Source: Polaromonas sp. (GTDB lineage: Bacteria > Pseudomonadota > Gammaproteobacteria > Burkholderiales > Burkholderiaceae_C). From it: a stretch of DNA of 64,000 nt. Below, piece after piece: positions 15,716 through 23,817 of this stretch. Within the stretch, counting starts at the first letter, position 1. Each line of letters begins with the position of its first letter. The position numbers and the translations under genes were made by a program. The stretch covers positions 10,015-74,014 of the forward strand of contig NZ_JAQSDL010000115.1 of the NCBI RefSeq assembly GCF_029945895.1, in the 5' to 3' direction. The notes beneath the pieces were generated by a model, which made no database searches, was not told where the DNA came from, and was given only the letters and a program-made list of their open reading frames with translations.

Positions 15716-17308
15716 TTACCCTATGGGCAGGGATTGGTTAGGCAAGCCGACGATGGCGTCCTCCTGCCGGTAGCTGCAGTTCTGGCGCACGCAGACCCGG
15801 CACGCCGGACCCACTGGCACAGCCGGGGCGCCGGCAGACATGTCGAGCCCTTCGCCGTACACCATCTGGTCGGCAAACAGCGCGTGGCACACCAGCATCA
15901 CGGACATGAAGTGGGGCGGCATGGCGTATACAGCCTGCTGCTTCTCGACCGCGCGGGCGATCAGCAGATAGCGGTCGCCGCGCGGAAACTCGGCAAGCTG
16001 GCGAACGGTGGTGCGGGGCGTCCGAAAAGCTTCGTAGACCGCCCACAGCGGACAGGCCGGACCATGACGGGGCTGCGGCCATTGCGGCAGCACCAGTCGT
16101 TTGCGGATACGCCCGGCGGGGTCGCAGCGCATGAAACCGAATCGGACACCTTCGACACCGGGCCGGCGCAAGGTCACCAGGCGGTGGCAGACCTGCTCGA
16201 AACTGGTACGGAACATGTCTCCGAGACGGTCGATGTCGTAACGCAACGCGACGGCGGCGGCACGGAAATCCCCATAAGGCATCAGCATCGCGCCCGCGAT
16301 GTATGAAGCCAGTACGCGCGCACTGCCCAACCTGGCCTCCGCCGATGCAAGGCAGGCCGATGCTTCAATTTGGGCACTGATGGCGTCGCCGGCGTCCAGC
16401 TCGGCGCACAGCTGCGCCAGCCTGAAACGCCGGGTCGATTCCGCGGCCCGTTCTGACAGGGTCAGGGTGCGCGAGACCGGGTCATAGGGCGAGGACGTCT
16501 GTGCCGGCGCGCCGGCACCGGGCATGGCAACGCGCAGCGTGACGCCATGCACGCGCGCCAGATAGTCAAGCAGTGCCGACCCGATATCGCCGCCGTGCAG
16601 GCCAACAGCATCCCGCAATGCCACAGCGGCCTCTTCGAGCGCCGGAAAATAATTGTCGTTTTCGGCCAGAAAGTCATCGATCTGTTCGCCCGGTGTGATC
16701 GGCCAATGCATGGGCTGCGATTTGGTGAACAGGCCAGCGAGCGCCCAGGACACATCGGACAGCCGGCGGCTGTCGCTGGCGATGATTTCCACGAAGCGTT
16801 GCCGCTGTGCATCGTCCAGCCCCCTGTCGCTTTCGAGAATCTCGGAGGCCGAGCGAATGGCCGTGATGTGGGTCAGCATGTTGTGAACCGCTTCGCCCAG
16901 CACCGGGTCCTGATTCAGGCGGTCGGACAGCGCGCTGACGGCTTCGTCACGATCCAGATACGCGCGGTGCAGGCTGACCAGCGCGCGCGCCCAGCCGGAA
17001 TAGGGTGACGATACGAGCGCGGCGGCAGATGAAGGCGCCAGGGCCAGTGGCGCCACGACCGGGTCAGAAGCGATCAATGCCACGTCATCCACCAGCCGGC
17101 GTTGTGCCGCACCGTCAAACGCATCGATCGGCACGCCCAGCGCATCTGAAACCCGTTTCAGCAGGGCGCCCCCGATGTTGCGCCGGTTGGCTTCGATCAG
17201 GTTCAGGTAAGACGCGGAGATACCGAGCTGAGCGGCCAGACCGGCCTGCGTCATGCCCTTCGATTTACGCCGTTCGCGGATTCTCGAACCAGCCAGCAGA
17301 AGTGCCAC
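15716..17308 (-). CDS. XRE-family ScfR/RamB-like regulator with an internal HisKA-like segment
   Basis: A 530-aa protein. The N-terminal XRE helix-turn-helix is at residues 5-62 (GMTQAGLAAQLGISASYLNLIEANRR). The C-terminal half matches short-chain fatty acyl-CoA regulator (DUF955/DUF2083) proteins: SERAAESTRRFRLAQ, FMRCDPAGRIRKRL and the final Cys cluster C503-x2-C506-x4-C511. The zinc HExxH of IrrE-type domains is not present. Between them, residues about 135-195 read like a histidine-kinase dimerisation hairpin with MLTH147ITAIRSASEIL. It is divergent from the ABC importer, which it probably regulates. Confidence 0.75.
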   Translation of the reverse strand: MALLLAGSRIRERRKSKGMTQAGLAAQLGISASYLNLIEANRRNIGGALLKRVSDALGVPIDAFDGAAQRRLVDDVALIASDPVVAPLALAPSSAAALVSSPYSGWARALVSLHRAYLDRDEAVSALSDRLNQDPVLGEAVHNMLTHITAIRSASEILESDRGLDDAQRQRFVEIIASDSRRLSDVSWALAGLFTKSQPMHWPITPGEQIDDFLAENDNYFPALEEAAVALRDAVGLHGGDIGSALLDYLARVHGVTLRVAMPGAGAPAQTSSPYDPVSRTLTLSERAAESTRRFRLAQLCAELDAGDAISAQIEASACLASAEARLGSARVLASYIAGAMLMPYGDFRAAAVALRYDIDRLGDMFRTSFEQVCHRLVTLRRPGVEGVRFGFMRCDPAGRIRKRLVLPQWPQPRHGPACPLWAVYEAFRTPRTTVRQLAEFPRGDRYLLIARAVEKQQAVYAMPPHFMSVMLVCHALFADQMVYGEGLDMSAGAPAVPVGPACRVCVRQNCSYRQEDAIVGLPNQSLPIG

Positions 17309-17405
17309 GGTGTCTCCCTACAAACCCTCGCTTTGCTGCACTGCAAGGTGAATTCTTTACAGACTGACTCATTAGAAAATTAATTATTTACAAGATTTCT
17401 CTTTG

Positions 17406-17434
17406 TTGTCAATTACTTATTGTTTGATTGACAA
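17406..17434. promoter_or_regulatory. Candidate operator between the XRE regulator and the ABC importer
   Basis: The perfect inverted repeat TTGTCAAT-N13-ATTGACAA lies in an AT-rich stretch of the 216-bp divergent gap. Each arm contains a TTGACA-like -35 facing outward (minus 17412-17407, plus 17428-17433), so one protein bound here could control both promoters. The -10 boxes are not clear. Confidence 0.5.
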
Positions 17435-17524
17435 CCAATGCTTACGCTTGCGCCAGATCACCTCTGGCCGCTTTGCGACCTCCGGTAATCGGATCGTTCA
17501 ACCCAACCGACGGAGACATCAAGC

Positions 17525-18865
17525 ATGACCAACGATTTACGACGTACCGCCCTCAAGCGCATTGCCGCACTCAGCGCCGGCGTGGCCGCCCCCTCCCTGT
17601 TTATCCCCAAGGCCTGGGCCGCCAACAAATTCCGCAACGACCCGGGTAACTCCAAAACCGTGACCTTCGGCTGGACAGTGCCGCAAACCGGCCCCTATGC
17701 TGACGAGGGCGCTGACGAGTTGAAGGCCTTCAAGCTTGCGGTCAAACACCTGAACGGCGAGGGCGATGGCGGCATGCTCAAGACCATGAAGCCGACGAGT
17801 CTCAAGGGCAACGGTGTGCTCGGCAGGAAGGTCGTGTATGTCACAGGCGACACCCAGACCAAAGCCGATGCGGCGCGCGCCACGGCCAAGCGGATGATTG
17901 AAAAAGACGGCGTGATCATGTTCTCTGGCTGCTCGTCATCGGCGGTCGCCGTGGCGCTGCAGTCCCTGGGGCAGGAGATGGGCGTGATCTACATGGACGG
18001 CCTGACTCACTCGAACGACACCACCGGCAAGGATCGCCGGCGCTACGGTTTTCGCCACTTCTTCAACGCGAAGATGTCGGGCGCCGCACTCGGGCCGGTG
18101 CTTGGCAAGGAAATGGGAAAGGACCGCAAGGCCTACCACCTGACGGCCGACTACACCTGGGGCTGGACCCAGGAAGAGTCCATGAAGGAATCCACCGAGG
18201 CACTGGGCTGGAAGACCGTGGCTGCCGTGCGTACACCGCTGGGCGCAGCCGACTTCTCGCAGTACATCACTCCCGTGCTCAATTCGGGCGCCGACGTGCT
18301 GATCCTGAACCACTACGGCAAGGACATGGTCAACTCGTTGACCCAGGCGGTGCAGTTCGGACTGCGCAACAAAACCGTCAACGGCAAGAAGTTCGAAATC
18401 GTCGTGCCACTGTTTTCCGAGCTGATGGCGCAGGGTGCGGGTGATGCCGTGAAAGGCATCCTCGGCACCGCGAACTGGGACTGGAAACTCCCCGATGCCG
18501 GAACCAAGGCATTTGTCAAATCGTTCGGCGACGAATATGGCTCTCCTCCGTCGCAGGCCGCACACACCTGTTACGTCCAAGCGCTGCTGTATGCCAACGC
18601 ATGCGAGATGGCCGGTACTTTTTATCCGCCCGAAGTCATCAAAAAACTCGAGGGTTTCAAATTCGACGGCATGGGCAACGGGGCCACCGAATACCGCGCC
18701 GAAGACCACCAATGCCTCAAGGACGTGCTGGTGGTGCGCGGCAAACAAAAACCGGACAACAAGTTTGACCTGATGGAGATCGTGCAGGTCGTGCCGCGGA
18801 AACAGGTGGAATATGCACCGTCGATACTCGGCGGCGCGCTCGGCCCGTACGAAGTGACAAGCTGA
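17525..18865 (+). CDS. Tat-exported periplasmic binding protein of a HAAT-type ABC importer
   Basis: A 446-aa type-I periplasmic binding protein. The twin-arginine signal LRRTALKRIAALSAG, followed by a hydrophobic stretch to AWAA, indicates folded export. The mature part has FGWTVPQTGPYADEG, VMFSGCSSSAVAVALQ-like and YTWGWTQEE segments typical of branched-chain amino acid/amide/urea binding proteins. It heads an operon with two permeases and two ATPases, separated from the first permease by a strong hairpin. The ligand cannot be read; an amide, amino acid or short acyl compound is possible. Confidence 0.85.
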   Translation: MTNDLRRTALKRIAALSAGVAAPSLFIPKAWAANKFRNDPGNSKTVTFGWTVPQTGPYADEGADELKAFKLAVKHLNGEGDGGMLKTMKPTSLKGNGVLGRKVVYVTGDTQTKADAARATAKRMIEKDGVIMFSGCSSSAVAVALQSLGQEMGVIYMDGLTHSNDTTGKDRRRYGFRHFFNAKMSGAALGPVLGKEMGKDRKAYHLTADYTWGWTQEESMKESTEALGWKTVAAVRTPLGAADFSQYITPVLNSGADVLILNHYGKDMVNSLTQAVQFGLRNKTVNGKKFEIVVPLFSELMAQGAGDAVKGILGTANWDWKLPDAGTKAFVKSFGDEYGSPPSQAAHTCYVQALLYANACEMAGTFYPPEVIKKLEGFKFDGMGNGATEYRAEDHQCLKDVLVVRGKQKPDNKFDLMEIVQVVPRKQVEYAPSILGGALGPYEVTS

Positions 18866-18890
18866 GTCGGCGCACCAGCACACCCCTGTA

Positions 18891-18929
18891 GCGCAGACCG
18901 GCCTCGGAGGCGCAGGGGCCGGTCTGCGC
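18891..18929 (+). terminator. Strong intercistronic hairpin between binding protein and permease
   Basis: A perfect 13-bp stem, GCGCAGACCGGCC with GGCCGGTCTGCGC, has a 13-base loop and is followed by AGATTTC rather than a T-run. Such structures often stabilise the upstream mRNA and lower downstream expression, giving excess binding protein over permease. Confidence 0.75.
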
Positions 18930-18971
18930 AGATTTCATCAATTCACCCCACCGGTTCCAGAAATTACACCC

Positions 18972-19988
18972 ATGGATGCAATCATCCTCCAACTGTTGAA
19001 TGGCCTGGACAAGGGCGGCGCCTACGCGCTGATTGCGCTCGGCTTGACCCTGATTTTCGGCACCCTGGGTGTCGTCAACTTCGCACACGGCGCCCTCTTC
19101 ATGATGGGCGGCTTTTGCGCCGTCAGCATGCACAGGTTGCTGACAATTTCCCAGCGGGTGAAGGACGAAAGCATTACGTTCTTCGATAGCTACAAGGAAA
19201 TCCCCTATCTCCAGACCTGGTTCGGAGACACCGGCCTGACAATGATCGACTATGCGGTGCCACTGTCGATTCTCCTGACCATACCGGTGATGCTCCTGCT
19301 CGGCGTGGTGATGGAGCGCGGCCTGATTCGCCACTTCTATCGCCGCACCCATGCGGACCAGATACTGGTCACTTTCGGGTTGGCCATCGTGCTGCAGGAA
19401 TTGATCAAGGCATATTTCGGCGCCAATCCGATCCCGACATCGGCGCCCGAGATTGTCTCCGGCACGGCGAATATCGGCCTTTATTTCGGCTTCAGCGACA
19501 GCATCAGTTATCCGTGGTGGCGGCTGGTTTATTTCCTGTTCGCGAGCCTGATCATCGGCCTGGTGTTTGCGTTCCTGCGGTTTACGACCTTCGGCATGGT
19601 GGTGCGTGCCGGCATGCAGGACCGCGAGACCGTCGGCCTGTTCGGCATCGATATCGGGCGCCGTTTCACCGTCGTGTTTGGCCTCGCGGTAGTGGTCGCA
19701 GGCCTCGCCGGCGCCATGTACACACCCATCCTTCCGCCCGACTACCACATGGGCATGGAATTTCTGGTGCTTTCATTCGTCGTTGTGGTTGTCGGCGGCA
19801 TGGGCTCGCTCCCCGGGGCTGTGGCAGCCGGCTTCCTGCTCGGAGTCCTGCAGTCGCTTGCGTCGATGAACGAAGTCACGAGTCTCCTGCCGGGCATCGA
19901 CCAGATCATCATCTACCTGGTCGCCGTCATCATCCTGCTAGTGCGTCCGCGGGGCCTGTTTGGTCTCAAAGGCGTGATGGAAGACTGA
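18972..19988 (+). CDS. livH: HAAT-type ABC importer permease, LivH-like
   Basis: A 338-aa inner-membrane permease of the branched-chain amino acid transporter family. It begins AIILQLLNGLDKGGAYALIALGLTLIFGTLGVVNFAHG, the LivH signature, and contains GMVVRAGMQDRE and VVGGMGSLPGAVAAGFLLG. Residues 50-75 form a longer soluble loop than in E. coli LivH. It is 3 bases before livM, in the same operon. Confidence 0.9.
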   Translation: MDAIILQLLNGLDKGGAYALIALGLTLIFGTLGVVNFAHGALFMMGGFCAVSMHRLLTISQRVKDESITFFDSYKEIPYLQTWFGDTGLTMIDYAVPLSILLTIPVMLLLGVVMERGLIRHFYRRTHADQILVTFGLAIVLQELIKAYFGANPIPTSAPEIVSGTANIGLYFGFSDSISYPWWRLVYFLFASLIIGLVFAFLRFTTFGMVVRAGMQDRETVGLFGIDIGRRFTVVFGLAVVVAGLAGAMYTPILPPDYHMGMEFLVLSFVVVVVGGMGSLPGAVAAGFLLGVLQSLASMNEVTSLLPGIDQIIIYLVAVIILLVRPRGLFGLKGVMED

Positions 19989-19991
19989 GCC

Positions 19992-21218
19992 ATGATAAAA
20001 ACCACCGCCCGCAAAGACCTTTTTCTGTTCCTCGCATTCAGCGCCGCCGTGCTTGCCATGCCCTGGTGGCTGGCACCGCTGGGGGCGGGTTACCCCGACC
20101 TGTTACAGCGCTTTGCCATTTATGGCATCTTCGCCATCGGTTTCAACCTGCTGTTCGGGCTGACCGGTTATCTCTCGTTCGGGCATGCGGCGTTTCTGGG
20201 CGTCGGCTCGTACACCGCGGTCTGGTCGTTCAAGCTGCTGAGCATGAACGTTCTGCCGGCGATCGCCCTGTCCGTTTTGACGGCAGGTGTGTTCGCTCTT
20301 GTCATCGGTTACCTTTGTTTGCGCCGCTCGGGCATCTACTTTTCCATTCTCACCCTGGCGTTTGCGCAAATGGCCTACAGCCTGGCCTATTCCGTCCTGA
20401 CACCGATCACCAACGGCGAAACCGGGCTGAAAGTCGAGCGCCAGGATCCACGCATTCTTGACCACATGTTCGGCTCTGCGGGGTCCGGCATTCCGACCCC
20501 GGAGCTGTTTGGCATTCACATGGCGGGCTATACGGGCTTTTACTTCTGCGCGGTACTGCTGATCATCGGTTTCTATATCTCGATGCGTATCACACGCTCG
20601 CCGTTCGGACTCATGCTCAAGGCGGTCAAGTCAAACCAGAATCGCCTCAAGTACACGGGGGTCAACACACGCCCGTATGCACTTGCCGCGTTCGTGATCT
20701 CCGGACTGTTCGCCGGGCTGGCCGGGGCCCTGCTCGCAGTGACCGATCCGCTGGCCGGCGCCGAACGCATGCAATGGACGGCATCGGGTGAGGTTGTGCT
20801 GATGACTATCCTGGGAGGCGCAGGCACCTTGCTCGGGCCCGTGATCGGCACGGTCATCATCAAGTACCTGGAGAACATCTTCTCGTCGTTCAGTGCCCAG
20901 ACGCTGCATGGCTTCTTCGGCTTTTTACCCGATGGGCTGGAGAACGTGGTGGTCAGCATCGTCGGCCTGTTCGTCGGCAGCGGCTGGAACCTGACCCTGG
21001 GGCTGGTGTTCATGGTTCTGGTCATTTTCCTGCCCGGTGGCGTGATCGAGGGCATCAGCCGCCTGACCGCGCTGGTCACACGACGCCGCCCGCAGGGCCC
21101 AGGTGCCTCGAAAACCGGAACCGCCCCCAATGCGGCCCCGGCGCCCTCCCATCCACCCGGTGGGCCATCCCCGGCCATCGTTCCCGCCACCGGCGTTGCC
21201 GGTGCGACCGCTGACTGA
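19992..21218 (+). CDS. livM: HAAT-type ABC importer permease, LivM-like
   Basis: A 408-aa permease with LivM motifs: [41 protein letters not shown] and [14 protein letters not shown]. The last 45 residues are a Pro/Ala/Gly-rich cytoplasmic tail ([17 protein letters not shown]) not needed by the family. It is followed after 11 bases by livG. Confidence 0.9.
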   Translation: MIKTTARKDLFLFLAFSAAVLAMPWWLAPLGAGYPDLLQRFAIYGIFAIGFNLLFGLTGYLSFGHAAFLGVGSYTAVWSFKLLSMNVLPAIALSVLTAGVFALVIGYLCLRRSGIYFSILTLAFAQMAYSLAYSVLTPITNGETGLKVERQDPRILDHMFGSAGSGIPTPELFGIHMAGYTGFYFCAVLLIIGFYISMRITRSPFGLMLKAVKSNQNRLKYTGVNTRPYALAAFVISGLFAGLAGALLAVTDPLAGAERMQWTASGEVVLMTILGGAGTLLGPVIGTVIIKYLENIFSSFSAQTLHGFFGFLPDGLENVVVSIVGLFVGSGWNLTLGLVFMVLVIFLPGGVIEGISRLTALVTRRRPQGPGASKTGTAPNAAPAPSHPPGGPSPAIVPATGVAGATAD

Positions 21219-21229
21219 AACTCAACCCC

Positions 21230-21985
21230 ATGGCCATACTTCACATTCAAGGCGTCAGCAAGAATTTCTCGGGGCTGAAGGCCCTCAACGACGTCAACCT
21301 CGCCGTAGAGGAAGGCAGCGTGCATGCCATCATCGGTCCGAACGGTGCCGGCAAGTCCACCCTCCTCAATTGTCTGGTGGGGCGGCTGACGCCCGACACC
21401 GGATCTGTGGCTTTCGACGGACGTTCGCTGATCGGGCTGAAGCCGCACGAGATCAACCAGGCGGGTGTGGTCCGCGTGTTCCAGACCCCCGAAATATTTG
21501 GCGACCTGAGTCTGATCGAGAATGTGCTGATCCCGACGTTTGCGCGGCGCGATGGCGCTTTTGCCGTGAACGCCTGGTCGCGCACGGACAGCCACCATGC
21601 GGTGCGCGAGCGCGCCGAGCATCTGCTCCATGAGGTGGGCCTGGTCTCCCAGCGGCATACGATTGCCAGCACGCTGTCGCGGGGCGACAAACGCCGACTT
21701 GAACTTGCCATGTGCCTGGTGCAGGATCCCAAGTTGTTGCTGCTCGACGAACCCACCGCCGGCATGTCACGCGCCGACACCAACAACACAATCGATCTTC
21801 TGCATCGCATCGGCGCCGGCCGTGTCACGAAAATCATCATCGAGCACGACATGCATGTCGTGTTCTCACTGGCCAGCCGTATCAGCGTGATGGCACAGGG
21901 CACGGTTATCGCCGAGGGCGAGCCGGCCGCCATCAAGGGCGATCCGCGTGTGCAGGAAGCCTACCTCGGAGGAGCCCATCTGTGA
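21230..21985 (+). CDS. livG: HAAT-type ABC importer ATPase, LivG-like
   Basis: A 251-aa ABC ATPase. Walker A is GPNGAGKST (near residue 38), then the Q-loop VFQTPEIF. The signature is degenerate: LSRGDKRRLELA replaces the usual LSxGQ. Walker B is LLLLDEPTAGMS and the switch His is in IIEHDMHVVF. It overlaps the livF start (GTGA). Confidence 0.9.
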   Translation: MAILHIQGVSKNFSGLKALNDVNLAVEEGSVHAIIGPNGAGKSTLLNCLVGRLTPDTGSVAFDGRSLIGLKPHEINQAGVVRVFQTPEIFGDLSLIENVLIPTFARRDGAFAVNAWSRTDSHHAVRERAEHLLHEVGLVSQRHTIASTLSRGDKRRLELAMCLVQDPKLLLLDEPTAGMSRADTNNTIDLLHRIGAGRVTKIIIEHDMHVVFSLASRISVMAQGTVIAEGEPAAIKGDPRVQEAYLGGAHL

Positions 21986-22743
21986 TTGAAACCACCCTAG
22001 CGTCCCGGCATGAAGCAGTTCGTGCGGCAAACGCGCCCCCGGCTTATTTTTCGTGCCGAAATATTCATGCCTATTACGGCCAGAGTTATGTCGTGCAGGG
22101 CGTGAGCTTTGATATCGCCGAAGGTGAAATCGTCGCCCTGCTCGGCCGCAATGGCGCCGGCAAGACATCCACCATGCGCGCCATCGCGCGGCTCGACGAC
22201 CCACAACTCAACAGTGGCGAGATCTGGCTCGCCGGACAACCCCTGCACCTCAAGAGCGCCTGGCAGGCCGCGCGACTGGGCGTGGGTCTGGTGCCGGAGG
22301 ACCGTCGCATCATCGCCGGCCTGACGGTAGAGGAAAACCTTCAACTGGCGCAGATCGAAAAGCCCGTGGGATGGTCACTTGAGCGGATCTACGGTCATTT
22401 TCCGCGACTGGCGGAGCGTCGCAAGCAGGAAGCGGTGACGCTGTCAGGCGGGGAGCAGCAAATGCTGGCCGTGGCGCGCGCGCTGGCGCGCGACGTGAAA
22501 CTGCTGCTGCTCGACGAGCCCTACGAAGGTCTGGCCCCTGTCATCGTGCACGAGATCGAAAAAATCCTTGAGGAAGTCAAGGCGCTGGGCTTTACCATCG
22601 TGATCGTCGAACAAAACGCCATTGCTGCCCTGCACCTGTCGGATCGCGCCCTGATCCTGGACATGGGGGAAATTGTTTTTGACGGCTCCGCGCGCGAGGT
22701 GATCGACAACGTCGAGTTGCGTCACCAGTATCTCGCCATCTGA
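21982..22743 (+). CDS. livF: HAAT-type ABC importer ATPase, LivF-like
   Basis: A 253-aa ABC ATPase. It has a GTG start at 21982, overlapping the livG stop, with GGAG in proper spacing. Walker A is GRNGAGKTS, the signature is LSGGEQQMLAVARAL, Walker B is LLLLDEPYEGLAP, and the switch region is IVIVEQNA. The first 25 residues are an extension before the YFSCRNIHAYYG start of the ABC domain. Confidence 0.92.
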   Translation: MIETTLASRHEAVRAANAPPAYFSCRNIHAYYGQSYVVQGVSFDIAEGEIVALLGRNGAGKTSTMRAIARLDDPQLNSGEIWLAGQPLHLKSAWQAARLGVGLVPEDRRIIAGLTVEENLQLAQIEKPVGWSLERIYGHFPRLAERRKQEAVTLSGGEQQMLAVARALARDVKLLLLDEPYEGLAPVIVHEIEKILEEVKALGFTIVIVEQNAIAALHLSDRALILDMGEIVFDGSAREVIDNVELRHQYLAI

Positions 22744-22785
22744 CGTCGACCTGCTCTCGGGGCGGATGTCCGGGGCCGCCCAACC

Positions 22786-22849
22786 GGTGGACGTGGCCAA
22801 CATCCGCCGCCTGGAAGCCGGGCCGGCCACCAGCAGCGCTACATCACCA
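22786..22849 (+). pseudogene. Remnant of a HAD phosphatase 3' end
   Basis: CGGTGGACGTGGCCAACATCCGCCGC followed by GAAGCCG matches 12039-12071 of the intact HAD gene almost base for base. After a short indel, CGCTACATCACC matches 12091-12102. In protein terms it is VANIRRLEA, then, after a frame change, RYIT. No start or upstream part remains. It lies between livF and the convergent DUF4399 gene. Confidence 0.65.
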
Positions 22850-22860
22850 ACAATCCCGAT

Positions 22861-23697
22861 TCAGCGCGCAGCGACCGACAGCGCCGATGGCCTGGCCGCG
22901 CTGAGCACCTTGCCATCTGCCGCATTGCTGACCATTTCCAGCCGTGCGATGTAGTCGCCCGCGGGTGGGTTGAGCCAGGTTTCTGTCTGTCCGCCGGTGA
23001 AGTTGAGCACCTCCGGCTTGCGCCCGGCACGCTCCATGGTCAGCCTGAAATGCCCGGTGTCCGCGACTTTGGAGGCTGCGTGCGACACGTTGTAGCCGCT
23101 GGCATGGAACTGGACCCGGAACGGGCCCTTGACGGTTTCACGGTCAGCCGGACTGAGCAGTTCCACACGTGGCGGCCCCTGCACTGCCGCCGCTGTCACA
23201 ACCTTGTTCTGCTTGCTGACGGTCAGATGAAGTGGCTTGCTGTACACAAAATACGGGATGTGTCCCTGGTCAGCCAGCAGCAAGCGGAACTGGTATTTGC
23301 CGGGTGGCAGGTTGACAGGCATTTCCATCTGCCCCTTGCCGAAGTGGATGTACTGGTCTGTGAAAGGCAGCGGTTTCTTGAAGTCGAGCGGCAAGTCCTG
23401 GTTCACCAGCAAATGGTGGTGGCCGGCACGCCCGGCGGTTTTGCCCGCAGGCACCAGCCCGCGCATGGACAGGCCAAACCGCGCAACAAATGGTGCTTCA
23501 TAGGTGCCGCCATCCTGCAGATTGGTGAAGTAGGTTTCAGCGCCGCGCGGCGATGGCACCTCCCAGGGATGAAAAACGGCTTCTGCCTCGTCCGTCGGCG
23601 AGGCCACACTCTGCGCGGCAACCGGCATGGCGAGGGCCAGCAGCAGGGCCGAGAGCGAAAAACAGGACATGCGGCGGTTCAGGGAGTTCAGGATCAT
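22861..23697 (-). CDS. Exported protein with DUF4399 domains
   Basis: About 278 aa with an N-terminal signal peptide ([15 protein letters not shown]). Two similar halves carry DUF4399-type text: [30 protein letters not shown] with [15 protein letters not shown], then [13 protein letters not shown] with [12 protein letters not shown]. The family is periplasmic and of unknown function; the His triplet suggests metal binding. The start is uncertain: ATG at 23697, or TTG at 23712. A 25-bp palindrome lies just upstream. Confidence 0.75.
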   Translation of the reverse strand: MILNSLNRRMSCFSLSALLLALAMPVAAQSVASPTDEAEAVFHPWEVPSPRGAETYFTNLQDGGTYEAPFVARFGLSMRGLVPAGKTAGRAGHHHLLVNQDLPLDFKKPLPFTDQYIHFGKGQMEMPVNLPPGKYQFRLLLADQGHIPYFVYSKPLHLTVSKQNKVVTAAAVQGPPRVELLSPADRETVKGPFRVQFHASGYNVSHAASKVADTGHFRLTMERAGRKPEVLNFTGGQTETWLNPPAGDYIARLEMVSNAADGKVLSAARPSALSVAAR

Positions 23698-23719
23698 GGG
23701 GTTTGTCGTCAAATTGGAA

Positions 23720-23744
23720 CGAACAGTAAAGATATTACTGTTCG
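23720..23744 (-). promoter_or_regulatory. Palindromic operator upstream of the DUF4399 gene
   Basis: CGAACAGTAA-AGATA-TTACTGTTCG is a perfect 10-bp inverted repeat with a 5-base spacer, 22 bases before the start codon. TATAAAAT on the minus strand at about 23747-23755 may be the -10 box, so a bound repressor would block transcription start. The regulator is not adjacent. Confidence 0.6.
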
Positions 23745-23817
23745 GTAATTTTATAGCCGCAACATTCTTTGTTCGTGCCCTCGCCCTGTAGCCCGACGGT
23801 TTTGCGGGTCTTTCCCC

